From positions 1 through 42,570 of the forward strand of contig JAQXZA010000096.1 in NCBI GenBank assembly GCA_029226955.1: 42,570 nucleotides of DNA, given 5' to 3'. The position numbers and the translations under genes were made by a program. Below, piece after piece: positions 1 through 8,437 of the stretch. How positions within the stretch are numbered: the stretch's first letter is position 1; the number at the start of each line of letters is the position of its first letter. Under the pieces are notes generated by a model. The model was not told where the DNA came from, searched no databases, and saw only the letters and a list, made by a program, of their open reading frames with translations. This stretch comes from Clostridia bacterium. Lineage in GTDB: Bacteria > Bacillota > Clostridia > Oscillospirales > Acutalibacteraceae.

Positions 1-804
1 AAGTGCTGACAATCTGATTATTTTTTCGGGTGGTGTATTTACAACCGCTTTGACGGTATGAGTCCAAACGTCATAGATATGGTGTGGATTTTTTTGTTTA
101 AAACCTATCATCTGTCTGATTTCGGGAATGAAAACACAAAAAACATCTGAATATTCAAGAAGAATTTTTTCGGCATTTTGTCCGACAATAAGTTTTGAAA
201 ATTCGGACATAATTCTTTCAGCGGAAATATTTTTAAGAAGATTGCAACAGCGGTGAATACTTTCGGCAGTTTCTTTTTCTATATCAAATCCGAGAACTGA
301 CGCAAAACGCAACGCTCTCATTATACGCAAACCGTCCTCAAAAAAACGCTTGTCGGGGTCGCCGACGCAACGTATAATTTTGTTTTTTATGTCGTCAAGT
401 CCACCGTAATAATCGCACAAACCGTCACTGTCATTATATGCCATAGCGTTTATAGTAAAATCACGTCGTGCAAGGTCGTCTTTGAGATTACGCACAAATT
501 TAACATTATTCGGGTGACGGTTGTCGGAATATTCTCCGTCAACTCTGAATGTTGTGATTTCATAAGACACACCGTCAAAACGTACCGTCACCGTGCCGTG
601 TTTAAGACCGTTTTTTATGATATTGTGTTTGCCGAGTGTCGAAAGAGTTTCTTCGGGCATTGACGACGTGCATATATCCCAGTCGGACGGTTTTTTATTC
701 ATAATGCTGTCACGGATACAACCGCCCACAGCGTATGAATTATAGCCTTTTTCGGCAAGTGTTGATATTATTTTCTGTACTCCATTCGGAAGATTTATTT
801 TCAT
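1..804 (-). CDS. cca: CCA-adding enzyme / tRNA nucleotidyltransferase (3' end outside window)
   Basis: I translated this myself because the frame runs off the window edge; 268 codons are visible. The class II nucleotidyltransferase head is clear: the G-G-x-x-R-D motif (G27, G28, R31, D32), the metal-binding D41-W-D43, the RRDFTINAMAY motif, and the RFFEDGLRIMRALRFA segment that selects ATP or CTP. The enzyme adds or repairs the 3' CCA end of tRNAs in the cytosol. The ATG at 804 follows a GAGGG ribosome site that touches the U-tract of the secG terminator, so expression probably depends on readthrough or on a promoter inside secG. The C-terminal part, including any HD domain, lies outside the window, so CCA-adding and A-adding enzymes cannot be separated. 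Confidence 0.9.
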   Translation of the reverse strand, partial: MKINLPNGVQKIISTLAEKGYNSYAVGGCIRDSIMNKKPSDWDICTSSMPEETLSTLGKHNIIKNGLKHGTVTVRFDGVSYEITTFRVDGEYSDNRHPNNVKFVRNLKDDLARRDFTINAMAYNDSDGLCDYYGGLDDIKNKIIRCVGDPDKRFFEDGLRIMRALRFASVLGFDIEKETAESIHRCCNLLKNISAERIMSEFSKLIVGQNAEKILLEYSDVFCVFIPEIRQMIGFKQKNPHHIYDVWTHTVKAVVNTPPEKIIRLSAL

Positions 805-815
805 AATATTATCCC

Positions 816-861
816 TCAAAAACACGAAAGCACCTTCAACACTGTACATTGAAGATGCTTT
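816..861 (-). terminator. Intrinsic terminator of secG abutting the cca ribosome site
   Basis: A 13-bp stem with one G-U pair (arms 849-861 and 827-839, 9-nt loop) is followed on the minus strand by CGTGTTTTTG. The T-run continues directly into GAGGG and the cca start codon at 804. No promoter fits between them. Confidence 0.85.
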
Positions 862-898
862 TCTTAATACTTGAAATTTTGCCCTTTTCGTCGGTCAA

Positions 899-1387
899 TT
901 ATTCAGCTGATGCTGTTGAAGAAGTTACAGCGGCTGAACTTTCTGTGGCTGATGTCTGTGATGAAGTTGCGGCTGAACTTTCTGCGGCTGATGTCTGTGA
1001 TGAAGTTGCTGTTGAACTTTCTGCAACTGAACTTTCATCAGTTGAACTCTCGACAACTGAACTTTCAACGGCTGATTCAACAGAACTTTCAACAGCAGTC
1101 TGTGAAGATTCATTTGCAGTGCCGTTGTCGGCTTTACCTGTAAGACCGAAATATGAAAGTGCATTAAGAAGAACTACTACTACAAAGAAAACGATTGCAC
1201 AGTATTTTGTAACCTTTGCGAATATAGCGTCAGCAGTACGAGCCTTGCCCTTTCCCATAAATGAATCAGCACCGCCTGTAACAGCACCAAGACCTGCCTC
1301 GTGTCCCTCCTGAAGTATGATTACGATAATCATAATAACAGACAAGAGCAGTACGACTGCACCTACAACAATTTCCCAAATTCCCAT
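899..1387 (-). CDS. secG: Preprotein translocase subunit SecG with long Ser/Glu-rich tail
   Basis: SecG is the small accessory subunit of the SecYEG protein-export channel in the cytoplasmic membrane. Two membrane helices are visible at about residues 5-26 and 60-79. They are joined by the usual cytoplasmic loop with the LQEG motif and a G-rich stretch (GLGAVTGGADSFMGKGKART). Most SecG proteins end near residue 75-80. Here residues 92-162 form an extra hydrophilic tail made almost only of S, E, A, V and T, encoded by near-tandem DNA repeats. The ATG has an AGGAGG ribosome site (about 1398-1403), a plausible sigma-A promoter upstream and its own terminator. An overlapping plus-strand frame is only the complement of the repetitive tail. 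Confidence 0.93.
   Translation of the reverse strand: MGIWEIVVGAVVLLLSVIMIIVIILQEGHEAGLGAVTGGADSFMGKGKARTADAIFAKVTKYCAIVFFVVVVLLNALSYFGLTGKADNGTANESSQTAVESSVESAVESSVVESSTDESSVAESSTATSSQTSAAESSAATSSQTSATESSAAVTSSTASAE
921..1001 (-). repeat. Near-tandem coding repeat in the secG tail
   Basis: Two consecutive copies (921-962, 42 bp; 963-1001, 39 bp) share GGCTGATGTCTGTGAT and CGGCTGAACTTTCTG. They differ by one codon insertion and a few substitutions. Further decayed ESS/AESS-type repeats continue to about 1095. Confidence 0.85.
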
Positions 1388-1437
1388 ATTTAAAAATCCT
1401 CCTAAAAAGTCACTTCGTGCTTAACAATACTTTACTC

Positions 1438-1466
1438 ATAATATCATATAAAAAACATAAAATCAA
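1438..1466 (-). promoter_or_regulatory. Sigma-A-type promoter for secG
   Basis: On the minus strand TTGATT (1461-1466) and TATTAT (1438-1443) are separated by 17 bp. They lie about 50 bp upstream of the secG ATG. Confidence 0.6.
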
Positions 1467-1584
1467 GACATTTATAACAATAAAAACTTTATATTTTATA
1501 AAAATTTCCTGTGATATTTTGTAGATAACAACAAATAATATTATCAGCAAGTCTGGCAAAAGGCGTTTGCTGTCATACTTGCAG

Positions 1585-1619
1585 GGGTATCGGTATATTT
1601 TGCCGATACCCTTAATTAT
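1585..1619 (-). terminator. Hairpin downstream of topoisomerase A gene
   Basis: There is a perfect 9-bp stem (GGGTATCGG at 1585-1593, CCGATACCC at 1603-1611). It lies downstream of the topoisomerase gene on the minus strand but lacks a good U-tract, so termination is uncertain. The rest of 1467-1690 holds only AT-rich DNA and the heptad array with its tail. An 82-codon frame here (1410-1658, minus) has no ribosome site or recognisable protein and I leave it out. Confidence 0.45.
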
Positions 1620-1669
1620 TAAATCACGGTGCGGAAACCGACTACTGACAAACAACAACTATAAACGCA

Positions 1670-1701
1670 ATTACGCATTACGAATTACGCATTACGCATT
1701 A
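1670..1701 (-). repeat. Heptad array, class TAATGCG (copy 1)
   Basis: Read on the minus strand: AATGCGT, AATGCGT, AATTCGT, AATGCGT, then AATT. That is exactly four 7-bp units plus four bases (32 bp). The first unit contains the stop codon of the topoisomerase A gene. A tail follows (TTGCGTTT...TTCCGCAC, to about 1629) that matches the tail of copy 2. Confidence 0.9.
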
Positions 1702-3935
1702 AATGTAATTTGTTCGCCGACTTCGTCACCACGTGGGAGCTGACCTGATGAGGGAATTGTTTTTGCACGGTAGCGTTCCGGCTTTGAAAGCATAGAGTCT
1801 TCATAAACACAAGCTGACATAACTTTGTAGCCTTTTTTGAGTTTTATTACTGCGACACCCTGAGTGGTTCGTGATGTTTTTGCAAGAATATCACCTGATT
1901 TTAAAAGCAACATTCTGCCTGATGATGATTTTATGAGAATTTCACATTCATCATTCGGGACATAGCATATTGCCGCAAGTTTGTCTTTGTCGGAATAAGC
2001 ACCTGTAAGTTTCTTGCGGTTTGTCTTTGTGGCATAGGATTCAAGCGGAACTTTTGCCGCCTTTCCGTTTTCATAGAAGAAAAATACATATCCGCTGTAA
2101 TCTTTTGTTGCAATCATATATATTGCGTTTTCGCCCTCGTCCATTGAGAGTTTTGACGGAATATATTCACCGAGAACACTCGCCTTTGTGTCGGCAAAAT
2201 CAACAGCCTTTGACTTGTATGCCTGACACTTATCCGAAAAGAAAATAAGGTCGGTGTTGTTAGTACTCTCCAAATGCTCGGTTATTTCGTCACCCTCTTT
2301 AAGTTTATGTTCACCGCTCATACGGAGTGACTGCGGTGTAATTTTCTTGAAATAGCCGTCCTTTGTAAAGAACAGGTTTACAGGATAATCGGGAATTTCT
2401 TCTTCCTCGTCGTCTGTGTTTATTTCGTCGGCATAAATCAGCATACTTCTGCGTGGCTGACCGTATTTTTCCGCAATTTCTTTCAGTTCACGGATTATAA
2501 TGTTTTTAATTTTTGTCTTGCTGTTAAGGATTGATTCGAGTTCTTCAATATCCTTTTCAAGCTGTGAAATATCCTCAGTGCGTTTAAGAATATACTGTCT
2601 GTTGAGGTGACGGAGTTTTATTTCGGCTACATATTCAGCCTGTGTTTCATCAATCCCGAAACCTGACATAAGATTCGGCACAACGTCATTTTCTTCTTCT
2701 GTATTTCTTATAATTTTTATCGCCTTGTCAATATCAAGAAGTATTTTTTCAAGACCTTTTAAAAGATGTAATTTATCCTGTTTTTTGTGCAAATCAAAAT
2801 ATGTTCTGCGTTTTACACATTCAATGCGGAATGCTGACCATTCATTGAGAAGTTCACGCACACCCATAACACGAGGTGTTCCGCCGATAAGCACATTGAA
2901 ATTACATGAAAAGCTGTCTTCAAGCGGTGTCATTTTATACAGCTTTTGCATAAGTTTGTCGGGGTTTACTCCTCGTTTGAGGTCGATTGTGATTTTAAGA
3001 CCGTCAATACCTGTTTCGTCACGAATATCGGCAATTTCACGGATTTTTCCGCCCTTTACAAGTTCAATTACCTTTTCGATAATTGCCTCACAGGTTGTAG
3101 TCTGCGGAATACTCAATATATCAATGCAGTTTGCGTATTTGTCATAGGTATATCTGCCACGCATTTTTATACTGCCACGACCTGTGTTATAGATATTTTC
3201 AATCACTTTTCGGTCATAGATAATCTGAGCACCACCTGTAAAATCGGGTGCAATAAGCGTTGACATAATATCAAAATCGGGATTTTTGAGAAGTCCTATT
3301 GTAGTTTCGCAAACCTCCGCAAGATTGAACGAACATATTGAACTTGCCATACCTACCGCAATACCTGTGTTTGCATTTACAAGAATTGACGGAAATGCCG
3401 CCGGAAGAAGCGTAGGTTCTTTCAGTGTATTGTCATAGTTATCCACAAAGTCAACAGTGTCCTTGTCTATGTCGCCGAAAAGCTCGTTGCATATCGGGTC
3501 AAGTTTTGCCTCAGTATATCTTGATGCCGCCCAAGCCATATCACGACTGTAAAATTTACCAAAGTTACCCTTTGAGTCAATATACGGGTGCAAAAGTGCC
3601 TCATAGCCACGACTAAGACGAACCATTGTATCATATATTGCACTGTCGCCGTGCGGATTGAGTTTCATTGTCTGACCGACAATATTTGCGGATTTTGTGC
3701 GTGTTGAGCCGAGAAGTCCCATTTTATACATTGTATAGAGCAGTTTTCTGTGTGACGGCTTGAATCCGTCAATCTCAGGAATTGCACGTGACATAATAAC
3801 GCTCATAGCATAAGGCATATAGTTTTCTTCAATCGTTGAAACAATTTTTTGTTCGACAACTTCCCCTGCCCCTGCAATATATCCGTGAATTTTCGGTTGT
3901 TGTGCTGTTTTTGATGTACTCTTTTTTCTTGCCAT
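1692..3935 (-). CDS. Type IIA DNA topoisomerase subunit A (ParC/GyrA-like)
   Basis: This is the DNA-cleaving subunit of a type II topoisomerase. It passes one duplex through another to decatenate or relax DNA, using ATP through the B subunit encoded just upstream. At 747 aa it contains the breakage-reunion domain with catalytic Tyr140 (RYTEAKL). The quinolone-region motif NPHGDSAIYD (93-102) has Ser98 and Asp102 at the two positions that usually mutate in resistance. The C-terminal beta-pinwheel lacks a clear QRRGGKG GyrA box, so it is more ParC-like than gyrase-like; the sequence alone does not settle this. The start at 3935 has an AGAGG ribosome site. Its last two codons and stop (AAT GCG TAA) come from the heptad array. 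It probably shares an operon with the B subunit, although 209 bp of repeat DNA separates them. Confidence 0.9.
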   Translation of the reverse strand: MARKKSTSKTAQQPKIHGYIAGAGEVVEQKIVSTIEENYMPYAMSVIMSRAIPEIDGFKPSHRKLLYTMYKMGLLGSTRTKSANIVGQTMKLNPHGDSAIYDTMVRLSRGYEALLHPYIDSKGNFGKFYSRDMAWAASRYTEAKLDPICNELFGDIDKDTVDFVDNYDNTLKEPTLLPAAFPSILVNANTGIAVGMASSICSFNLAEVCETTIGLLKNPDFDIMSTLIAPDFTGGAQIIYDRKVIENIYNTGRGSIKMRGRYTYDKYANCIDILSIPQTTTCEAIIEKVIELVKGGKIREIADIRDETGIDGLKITIDLKRGVNPDKLMQKLYKMTPLEDSFSCNFNVLIGGTPRVMGVRELLNEWSAFRIECVKRRTYFDLHKKQDKLHLLKGLEKILLDIDKAIKIIRNTEEENDVVPNLMSGFGIDETQAEYVAEIKLRHLNRQYILKRTEDISQLEKDIEELESILNSKTKIKNIIIRELKEIAEKYGQPRRSMLIYADEINTDDEEEEIPDYPVNLFFTKDGYFKKITPQSLRMSGEHKLKEGDEITEHLESTNNTDLIFFSDKCQAYKSKAVDFADTKASVLGEYIPSKLSMDEGENAIYMIATKDYSGYVFFFYENGKAAKVPLESYATKTNRKKLTGAYSDKDKLAAICYVPNDECEILIKSSSGRMLLLKSGDILAKTSRTTQGVAVIKLKKGYKVMSACVYEDSMLSKPERYRAKTIPSSGQLPRGDEVGEQITFNA

Positions 3936-3950
3936 AATATACCTCTGTAT

Positions 3951-3982
3951 AATTCGTAATTCGTAATGTGTAATGCGTAATT
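3951..3982 (+). repeat. Heptad array, class TAATGCG (copy 2)
   Basis: AATTCGT, AATTCGT, AATGTGT, AATGCGT, then AATT: four 7-bp units plus four bases, the same length and phase as copies 1 and 3. It lies just upstream of the topoisomerase A start. A tail to about 4016 (GCGTTT...TTCCGCAC) is ungapped-alignable with the copy 1 tail. Confidence 0.9.
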
Positions 3983-4053
3983 GCGTTTGAAGTTATTGCC
4001 AACCATCAGTCATTTTCCGCACAATAAATTATTTGTTTGTGCATTAAGCTGTT

Positions 4054-4143
4054 GCGTGAAATTATAACATTAACTTATGGTGCGGACAAGGACTTAACGG
4101 TAACATAAACTTTGAACGCAAATCGGGTGCAGCGTCACGCTGC
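4054..4143 (+). repeat. 90-bp intergenic repeat ending in palindrome (copy 1)
   Basis: By hand this aligns without gaps to the reverse complement of 28907-28996, with 73 of 90 positions identical. It ends in the 15-bp palindrome GCAGCGTCACGCTGC (6-bp arms, 3-nt centre), which starts immediately beyond the topoisomerase B stop codon. With copy 2 of the heptad array it forms a composite of about 193 bp filling the whole gap between the two topoisomerase genes. Confidence 0.85.
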
Positions 4144-4144
4144 C

Positions 4145-6124
4145 TTAACTTACGTCAAGGTCGTCAATGTATTTGTAGCCGTTTTCAACAATGTAGTCTT
4201 TTCTGCCGCTGAGATTATCGCCAAGAAGTACATCAAAAATTTCAGATGTTTTTTGTGCGTCGTCGGGCATAATCTTTATAAGCCGTCGTGTTGACGGATT
4301 CATTGTTGTAAGGCTCATCATATCAGGTTCGTTTTCACCAAGACCCTTTGAACGCTGTATTGTGAATTTCTGATTGCCGATTTTCTGTATAAATTCTTCT
4401 TTTTCCGCCTCAGTATATGCAAAATAAACTTCATCTTTTGTATTTATTTCATACAGTGGTGACTCCGCAATAAATACTTTGCCCTCATTTATAAGAGTAG
4501 GTGTCAGGCGGTAAATCATTGTCAAAAGAAGTGTACGAATCTGAAATCCGTCAACGTCGGCATCAGTACAGAATATAATTTTATTCCAGCGTAACAAATT
4601 CAAATCGAATGACGCAAGGTCTTTGTTTGCCTTTGATTTAACCTCAACACCGCAACCAAGAACTTTCAGCAAATCCGTTATAATTTCGCTTTTGAAAATC
4701 TTGTCATAATCGGCTTTAAGGCAGTTGAGAATTTTTCCCCTGATTGGAATAATAGCCTGAAAATCAGGGTTTCTCGCCTGTTTACAGGCACCGAGAGCCG
4801 AGTCACCCTCAACAATAAATAATTCACGCTCGGATTTATCTTTACTGCGGCAGTCAACAAATTTTGCAACACGTCCGGTAATATCCATATTTCCAGCAAG
4901 AGTTTTTTTGATGTTAAGCCTTGTTTTTTCGGCACTTTCACGACTGCGTTTGTTGATAAGCACCTGTGCGGCAATTTTTTCAGCGTCAAGGCGGTTTTCA
5001 ATGAAATAAACTTCAAGCTGATGTCGTAGATATTCCGTCATTGCGTCCTGAATACCCTTGTTCGTTATTGCCTTTTTCGTCTGATTTTCGTATGATGTAA
5101 CACTTGAAAAAGACGAAATTACAATAACAAGACAGTCCTTTACATCATCAAAATTTATCTTGCTTTCGTTTTTGGTATATTTGCCATTTTGCTTTAAGTA
5201 TGAATCTATCTGATAGACAAAAGCATTTTTCACGGCTTTTTCAGGAGCACCACCGTATTCAAGCCAGCTTGAATTATGATAATATTCGGAAGTGCTGACT
5301 TTATTTGAAAATGCCATTGCAATATTTATTTTAACCTTATATTCGGGTTTATCGTCACGGTCACGAACCATTTTTTCCGTCTGCCACGACTGAACCTGTG
5401 ATATTGCGTCCTCGCCGACAAGTTCTTTTACGTGGTCAACAATACCGTCATTATATATGAACTCCTGTGTTTCAAACTTGCCGTCTTTTTCTGTTCTGAA
5501 TACAAAGTTTATTCCGGCATTTACAATAGCCTGTCGCTTGATTGTGTCAATAAAATATTCGTCGGAAATATTTATATCAGTAAAGACCTGTAAATCGGGT
5601 TTCCAGTGAATTTTTGTACCTGTTTTTTTGCCTGTGTACTGTTCACGTTTAAGACCGCCGACATTCTCGCCGTGTTCAAAATGCAGTGTAAAGCGTGTTC
5701 CGTCACGGCGGATATCAACGTCCATATATTCTGACGAATACTGCGTTGAACAAAGTCCCAGTCCGTTAAGACCGAGTGAAAACTCATAGTTTTCAGCCTC
5801 ACTGTTGTTGTATTTTCCGCCGGCATAAAGTTCACAAAAAACAAGCTCCCAGTTATAGCGGTTTTCGTTTTTATTGAAATCAACAGGAATACCACGTCCG
5901 AAATCCTCAATTTCAATGGAATGGTCTTCATATTTTGTTATTATTATTTCTTTGCCGTAACCCTCTCTTGCCTCGTCAATCGAGTTCGAGAGAATTTCAA
6001 AAGCCGAATGTTGACAACCTTCTATGCCGTCCGAACCGAAAATTACAGCCGGACGTTTTCTTACTCTGTCAGCACCTTTAAGTGATGTTATACTTTCATT
6101 TCCATAAGTCTGTTTCTTTGCCAA
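4145..6124 (-). CDS. Type IIA DNA topoisomerase subunit B (ParE/GyrB-like)
   Basis: This is the ATPase and Toprim subunit that partners the A subunit encoded downstream. The GHKL ATP site shows E43, N47 and D50 in EILSNSIDEA, then D74 and GRG 76-78, a glycine-rich lid near 118-124 (GLNGLG) and the QTK loop (348-350). The Toprim domain carries EGDSA (E439) and DADVDG (521-526). The length of 659 aa is typical of ParE or Gram-positive GyrB without the long insertion. Its ATG at 6124 follows a purine-rich AGAGGAAAAGG site, and a TATAAT lies at 6148-6153. The order uvrB, B subunit, A subunit on one strand, away from recF or dnaA, suggests topoisomerase IV rather than the main gyrase. Confidence 0.92.
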   Translation of the reverse strand: MAKKQTYGNESITSLKGADRVRKRPAVIFGSDGIEGCQHSAFEILSNSIDEAREGYGKEIIITKYEDHSIEIEDFGRGIPVDFNKNENRYNWELVFCELYAGGKYNNSEAENYEFSLGLNGLGLCSTQYSSEYMDVDIRRDGTRFTLHFEHGENVGGLKREQYTGKKTGTKIHWKPDLQVFTDINISDEYFIDTIKRQAIVNAGINFVFRTEKDGKFETQEFIYNDGIVDHVKELVGEDAISQVQSWQTEKMVRDRDDKPEYKVKINIAMAFSNKVSTSEYYHNSSWLEYGGAPEKAVKNAFVYQIDSYLKQNGKYTKNESKINFDDVKDCLVIVISSFSSVTSYENQTKKAITNKGIQDAMTEYLRHQLEVYFIENRLDAEKIAAQVLINKRSRESAEKTRLNIKKTLAGNMDITGRVAKFVDCRSKDKSERELFIVEGDSALGACKQARNPDFQAIIPIRGKILNCLKADYDKIFKSEIITDLLKVLGCGVEVKSKANKDLASFDLNLLRWNKIIFCTDADVDGFQIRTLLLTMIYRLTPTLINEGKVFIAESPLYEINTKDEVYFAYTEAEKEEFIQKIGNQKFTIQRSKGLGENEPDMMSLTTMNPSTRRLIKIMPDDAQKTSEIFDVLLGDNLSGRKDYIVENGYKYIDDLDVS

Positions 6125-6147
6125 TTTTTCCTTTTCCTCTCATATAT

Positions 6148-6153
6148 ATTATA
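6148..6153 (-). promoter_or_regulatory. Likely -10 element for topoisomerase B gene
   Basis: TATAAT stands 24 bp upstream of the start codon on the minus strand. The matching -35 is poor and falls in the conserved tail of the adjacent heptad array, so the promoter may be made partly of repeat DNA. Confidence 0.45.
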
Positions 6154-6184
6154 TCAGCGTAAAAAACTCACCGTCCGCACAACA

Positions 6185-6215
6185 ACTCCACACTCCACTC
6201 TCCACACTCCACACT
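6185..6215 (-). repeat. Heptad array, class GTGGAGT (copy 1)
   Basis: On the minus strand AGT is followed by GTGGAGT, GTGGAGA, GTGGAGT, GTGGAGT: four 7-bp units. It lies 2 bp beyond the uvrB stop codon. The following tail TGTTGTGCGGACGGTGAG is shared in part with copies 3 and 4. Confidence 0.9.
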
Positions 6216-6217
6216 GA

Positions 6218-8179
6218 TTAAGCATTATTTTCAAGTTGCTTGATTTTGTCACGGAGGTAGGCGGCGTGTTCAAATTCAAGAAGTTTTGCGGCGGCTTTCA
6301 TTTCTTTGGTAAGCTGTTCAATCATTTTTTCACGCTCAGCCTTAGTCATTTTTGACTTTAGCTTTTTCTTATCGTCTGCGTGAGTCGAAATTTCAATGAT
6401 GTCACTTACTTTTTTTACTATTGTCTGTGGGATTATGTTATGTTCTTCATTGTATTTCTGCTGAATTTTGCGGCGGCGTTCTGTTTCGGTTATCGCCTTT
6501 TCCATTGAATCCGTCACAACATCAGCATACATAATAACTTTGCCCTCAGCGTTTCTTGCGGCTCGTCCTATTGTCTGGATTAGTGAACGTTCACTACGTA
6601 AGAATCCCTCTTTGTCTGCGTCAAGTATCGCAACAAGCGAAACCTCGGGAATATCCAATCCCTCACGCAAAAGGTTTATTCCGACAAGAACGTCAAATTC
6701 ACCAAGTCGTAAATCCCTGATTATTTCCATACGCTCAACTGTATCTATATCGTGGTGCATATAACGGACTTTTATTCCCATAGTTGTGAGATATTCCGTT
6801 AAATCCTCCGCCATTTTTTTCGTGAGTGTCGTAACAAGAACACGCTGTTTTTTTGCGGAACGTATATTTATTTCAGAAATAAGGTCGTCTATCTGTCCCT
6901 CAATCTGTCTGACGCTTATTTCTGGGTCAAGCAGTCCTGTCGGTCTGATAACCTGTTCGGCAATAACCTTGCTTTTTTCTTTTTCAAGGTCGCCGGGTGT
7001 TGCACTTACAAAAACCGCCTGATTTATTCTGTCATAAAATTCATCAAAATTCAAGGGTCTGTTGTCATAAGCTGACGGAAGTCTGAAACCATATTCAACA
7101 AGATTTTCCTTTCGTCCTCTGTCACCACCGTACATTCCCCTTACCTGTGGAAGTGTAACGTGCGATTCGTCAACAAAAAGAAGATAATCTTCCGGAAAAT
7201 AATCAAGCAGTGTAAACGGTGCTGAACCTGGTTTTCGTCCCGAAAGCACTCTTGAATAATTTTCGATACCCGTACAAAAGCCTATTTCACGGAGCATTTC
7301 CATATCATATCTTGTACGCTGTTCAATACGCTGTGCTTCAAGAAGTTTTCCACGGTCGTTAAAATATTTCAAACGCTGTTCAAGTTCGTCTTCAATTTCT
7401 TTAAGAGCCTGTTCCATTTTATCTCTCGGCACAATATAGTGTGATGCCGGATAAATTGCTGCGTGACGGACAACGGCTTTAAGTTCGCCAGTCATAGCGT
7501 TAATTTCGCTTATTCTGTCAATTTCATCGCCGAAAAATTCAACCCTTATGATAGTATCGGTTGACGCTGCCGGAAAAATCTCGACAACATCTCCACGCAC
7601 ACGGAATTTATTACGGACAAAGTTTATATCGTTTCTTTCGTATTGCAGTTCAACAAGTTTTTTCAGCAGTTCTTCCCTTGATTTTTTCATACCCGGTCGG
7701 AGTGATATAACCATTGTACGATAGTCAATCGGGTTGCCAAGACTGTATATGCAAGAAACACTTGACACGATTATTACATCTCGCCGCTCGGAAAGTGCAA
7801 GCGTTGCGGAATGGCGGAGTTTGTCTATTTCATCATTTATTGCACTGTCTTTTTCTATATAAGTATCTGTTGTCGGAACATAAGCCTCAGGCTGATAATA
7901 GTCATAATAAGACACAAAATATTCAACGGCATTTTCGGGGAAAAACTCACGAAATTCACTGCAAAGCTGTGCCGCAAGCGTCTTATTGTGTGCAAGCACA
8001 AGAGTAGGTCGGTTAAGCTGTTCAATTATATTCGCCATAGTAAAGGTTTTGCCCGAACCTGTAACACCAAGCAGTGTTTGTTCCTTGTTTCCGTTTTCTA
8101 TGCTTTTTACAAGTGTTTCAATAGCTTGTGGCTGGTCACCTGTCGGCTTATACTTTGAAACAAGTTTAAATTTATCCAT
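6218..8179 (-). CDS. uvrB: Excinuclease ABC subunit UvrB
   Basis: UvrB is the damage-verifying ATPase of nucleotide excision repair; it receives DNA from UvrA and recruits UvrC. The 653-aa protein is full length. It shows Walker A GVTGSGKT (38-45), the beta-hairpin region rich in Tyr ([17 protein letters not shown], 91-107), the DESH helicase box, helicase motifs through [13 protein letters not shown], and a C-terminal UVR domain that contacts UvrC. The ATG at 8179 has a GGAGGGAG site. A palindrome CCATTTC-A-GAAATGG (8192-8206) partly overlaps that site. I see no clear Gram-positive LexA box. Its stop codon directly precedes a heptad array. Confidence 0.97.
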   Translation of the reverse strand: MDKFKLVSKYKPTGDQPQAIETLVKSIENGNKEQTLLGVTGSGKTFTMANIIEQLNRPTLVLAHNKTLAAQLCSEFREFFPENAVEYFVSYYDYYQPEAYVPTTDTYIEKDSAINDEIDKLRHSATLALSERRDVIIVSSVSCIYSLGNPIDYRTMVISLRPGMKKSREELLKKLVELQYERNDINFVRNKFRVRGDVVEIFPAASTDTIIRVEFFGDEIDRISEINAMTGELKAVVRHAAIYPASHYIVPRDKMEQALKEIEDELEQRLKYFNDRGKLLEAQRIEQRTRYDMEMLREIGFCTGIENYSRVLSGRKPGSAPFTLLDYFPEDYLLFVDESHVTLPQVRGMYGGDRGRKENLVEYGFRLPSAYDNRPLNFDEFYDRINQAVFVSATPGDLEKEKSKVIAEQVIRPTGLLDPEISVRQIEGQIDDLISEINIRSAKKQRVLVTTLTKKMAEDLTEYLTTMGIKVRYMHHDIDTVERMEIIRDLRLGEFDVLVGINLLREGLDIPEVSLVAILDADKEGFLRSERSLIQTIGRAARNAEGKVIMYADVVTDSMEKAITETERRRKIQQKYNEEHNIIPQTIVKKVSDIIEISTHADDKKKLKSKMTKAEREKMIEQLTKEMKAAAKLLEFEHAAYLRDKIKQLENNA

Positions 8180-8191
8180 ATTGTACTCCCT

Positions 8192-8206
8192 CCATTTCAG
8201 AAATGG
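8192..8206. promoter_or_regulatory. Palindrome at the uvrB ribosome site
   Basis: CCATTTC, one base, GAAATGG: a perfect 7-bp dyad immediately upstream of, and touching, the GGAGGGAG site. It could be an operator or an RNA hairpin affecting translation. No known binding motif is recognised. Confidence 0.4.
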
Positions 8207-8325
8207 GCATAATCCGTTTTTATTTTAACATATACAATATACGATTATTTGTACTTATCCGAAAATTATATCATATTTTTATATTTTCGGCTATAATATC
8301 ATCAAATTTATATTTTGTGATTATT

Positions 8326-8418
8326 TTTTAAGCATAATTCATATTTTCGCCGTTTTCGGCGGTTTTGTTAAGTGCATAAGTTTATAAAAAATAACGTCTG
8401 CCTTCCGACAGACGCATA
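8326..8418. repeat. 93-bp direct repeat, copy A
   Basis: Identical to 9820-9912 except for one base (G at 8367 against A at 9861). It contains two stem-loops: CGCCG-TTTT-CGGCG (8349-8362) and the terminator hairpin near its right end. The pair flanks the AAA+/DUF4143 ATPase gene with a unit length of 1494 bp. The remainder of 8207-8437 is AT-rich with no gene. Confidence 0.95.
8384..8414 (-). terminator. Intrinsic terminator of the AAA+/DUF4143 gene
   Basis: CGTCTG (8395-8400) pairs with CAGACG (8409-8414). On the minus strand the hairpin is followed by a T-rich run (TTATTTTTTAT). It is part of the 93-bp repeat. Confidence 0.75.
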
Positions 8419-8437
8419 TTTAATTACCTGTAAAACA

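Noticed and set aside
849-1313. 154-codon plus-strand frame
   Set aside because: It is the complement of secG; its repetitive composition merely mirrors the Ser/Glu tail, and it has no ribosome site.
1410-1658. 82-codon minus-strand frame between the topoisomerase A gene and secG
   Set aside because: It covers the secG promoter and a terminator-like hairpin, lacks a ribosome site, and looks like random AT-rich translation.
1692-6124. Calling the pair gyrA/gyrB
   Set aside because: No recF or dnaA neighbourhood and no clear GyrA box, so a topoisomerase IV-like pair is the safer reading.
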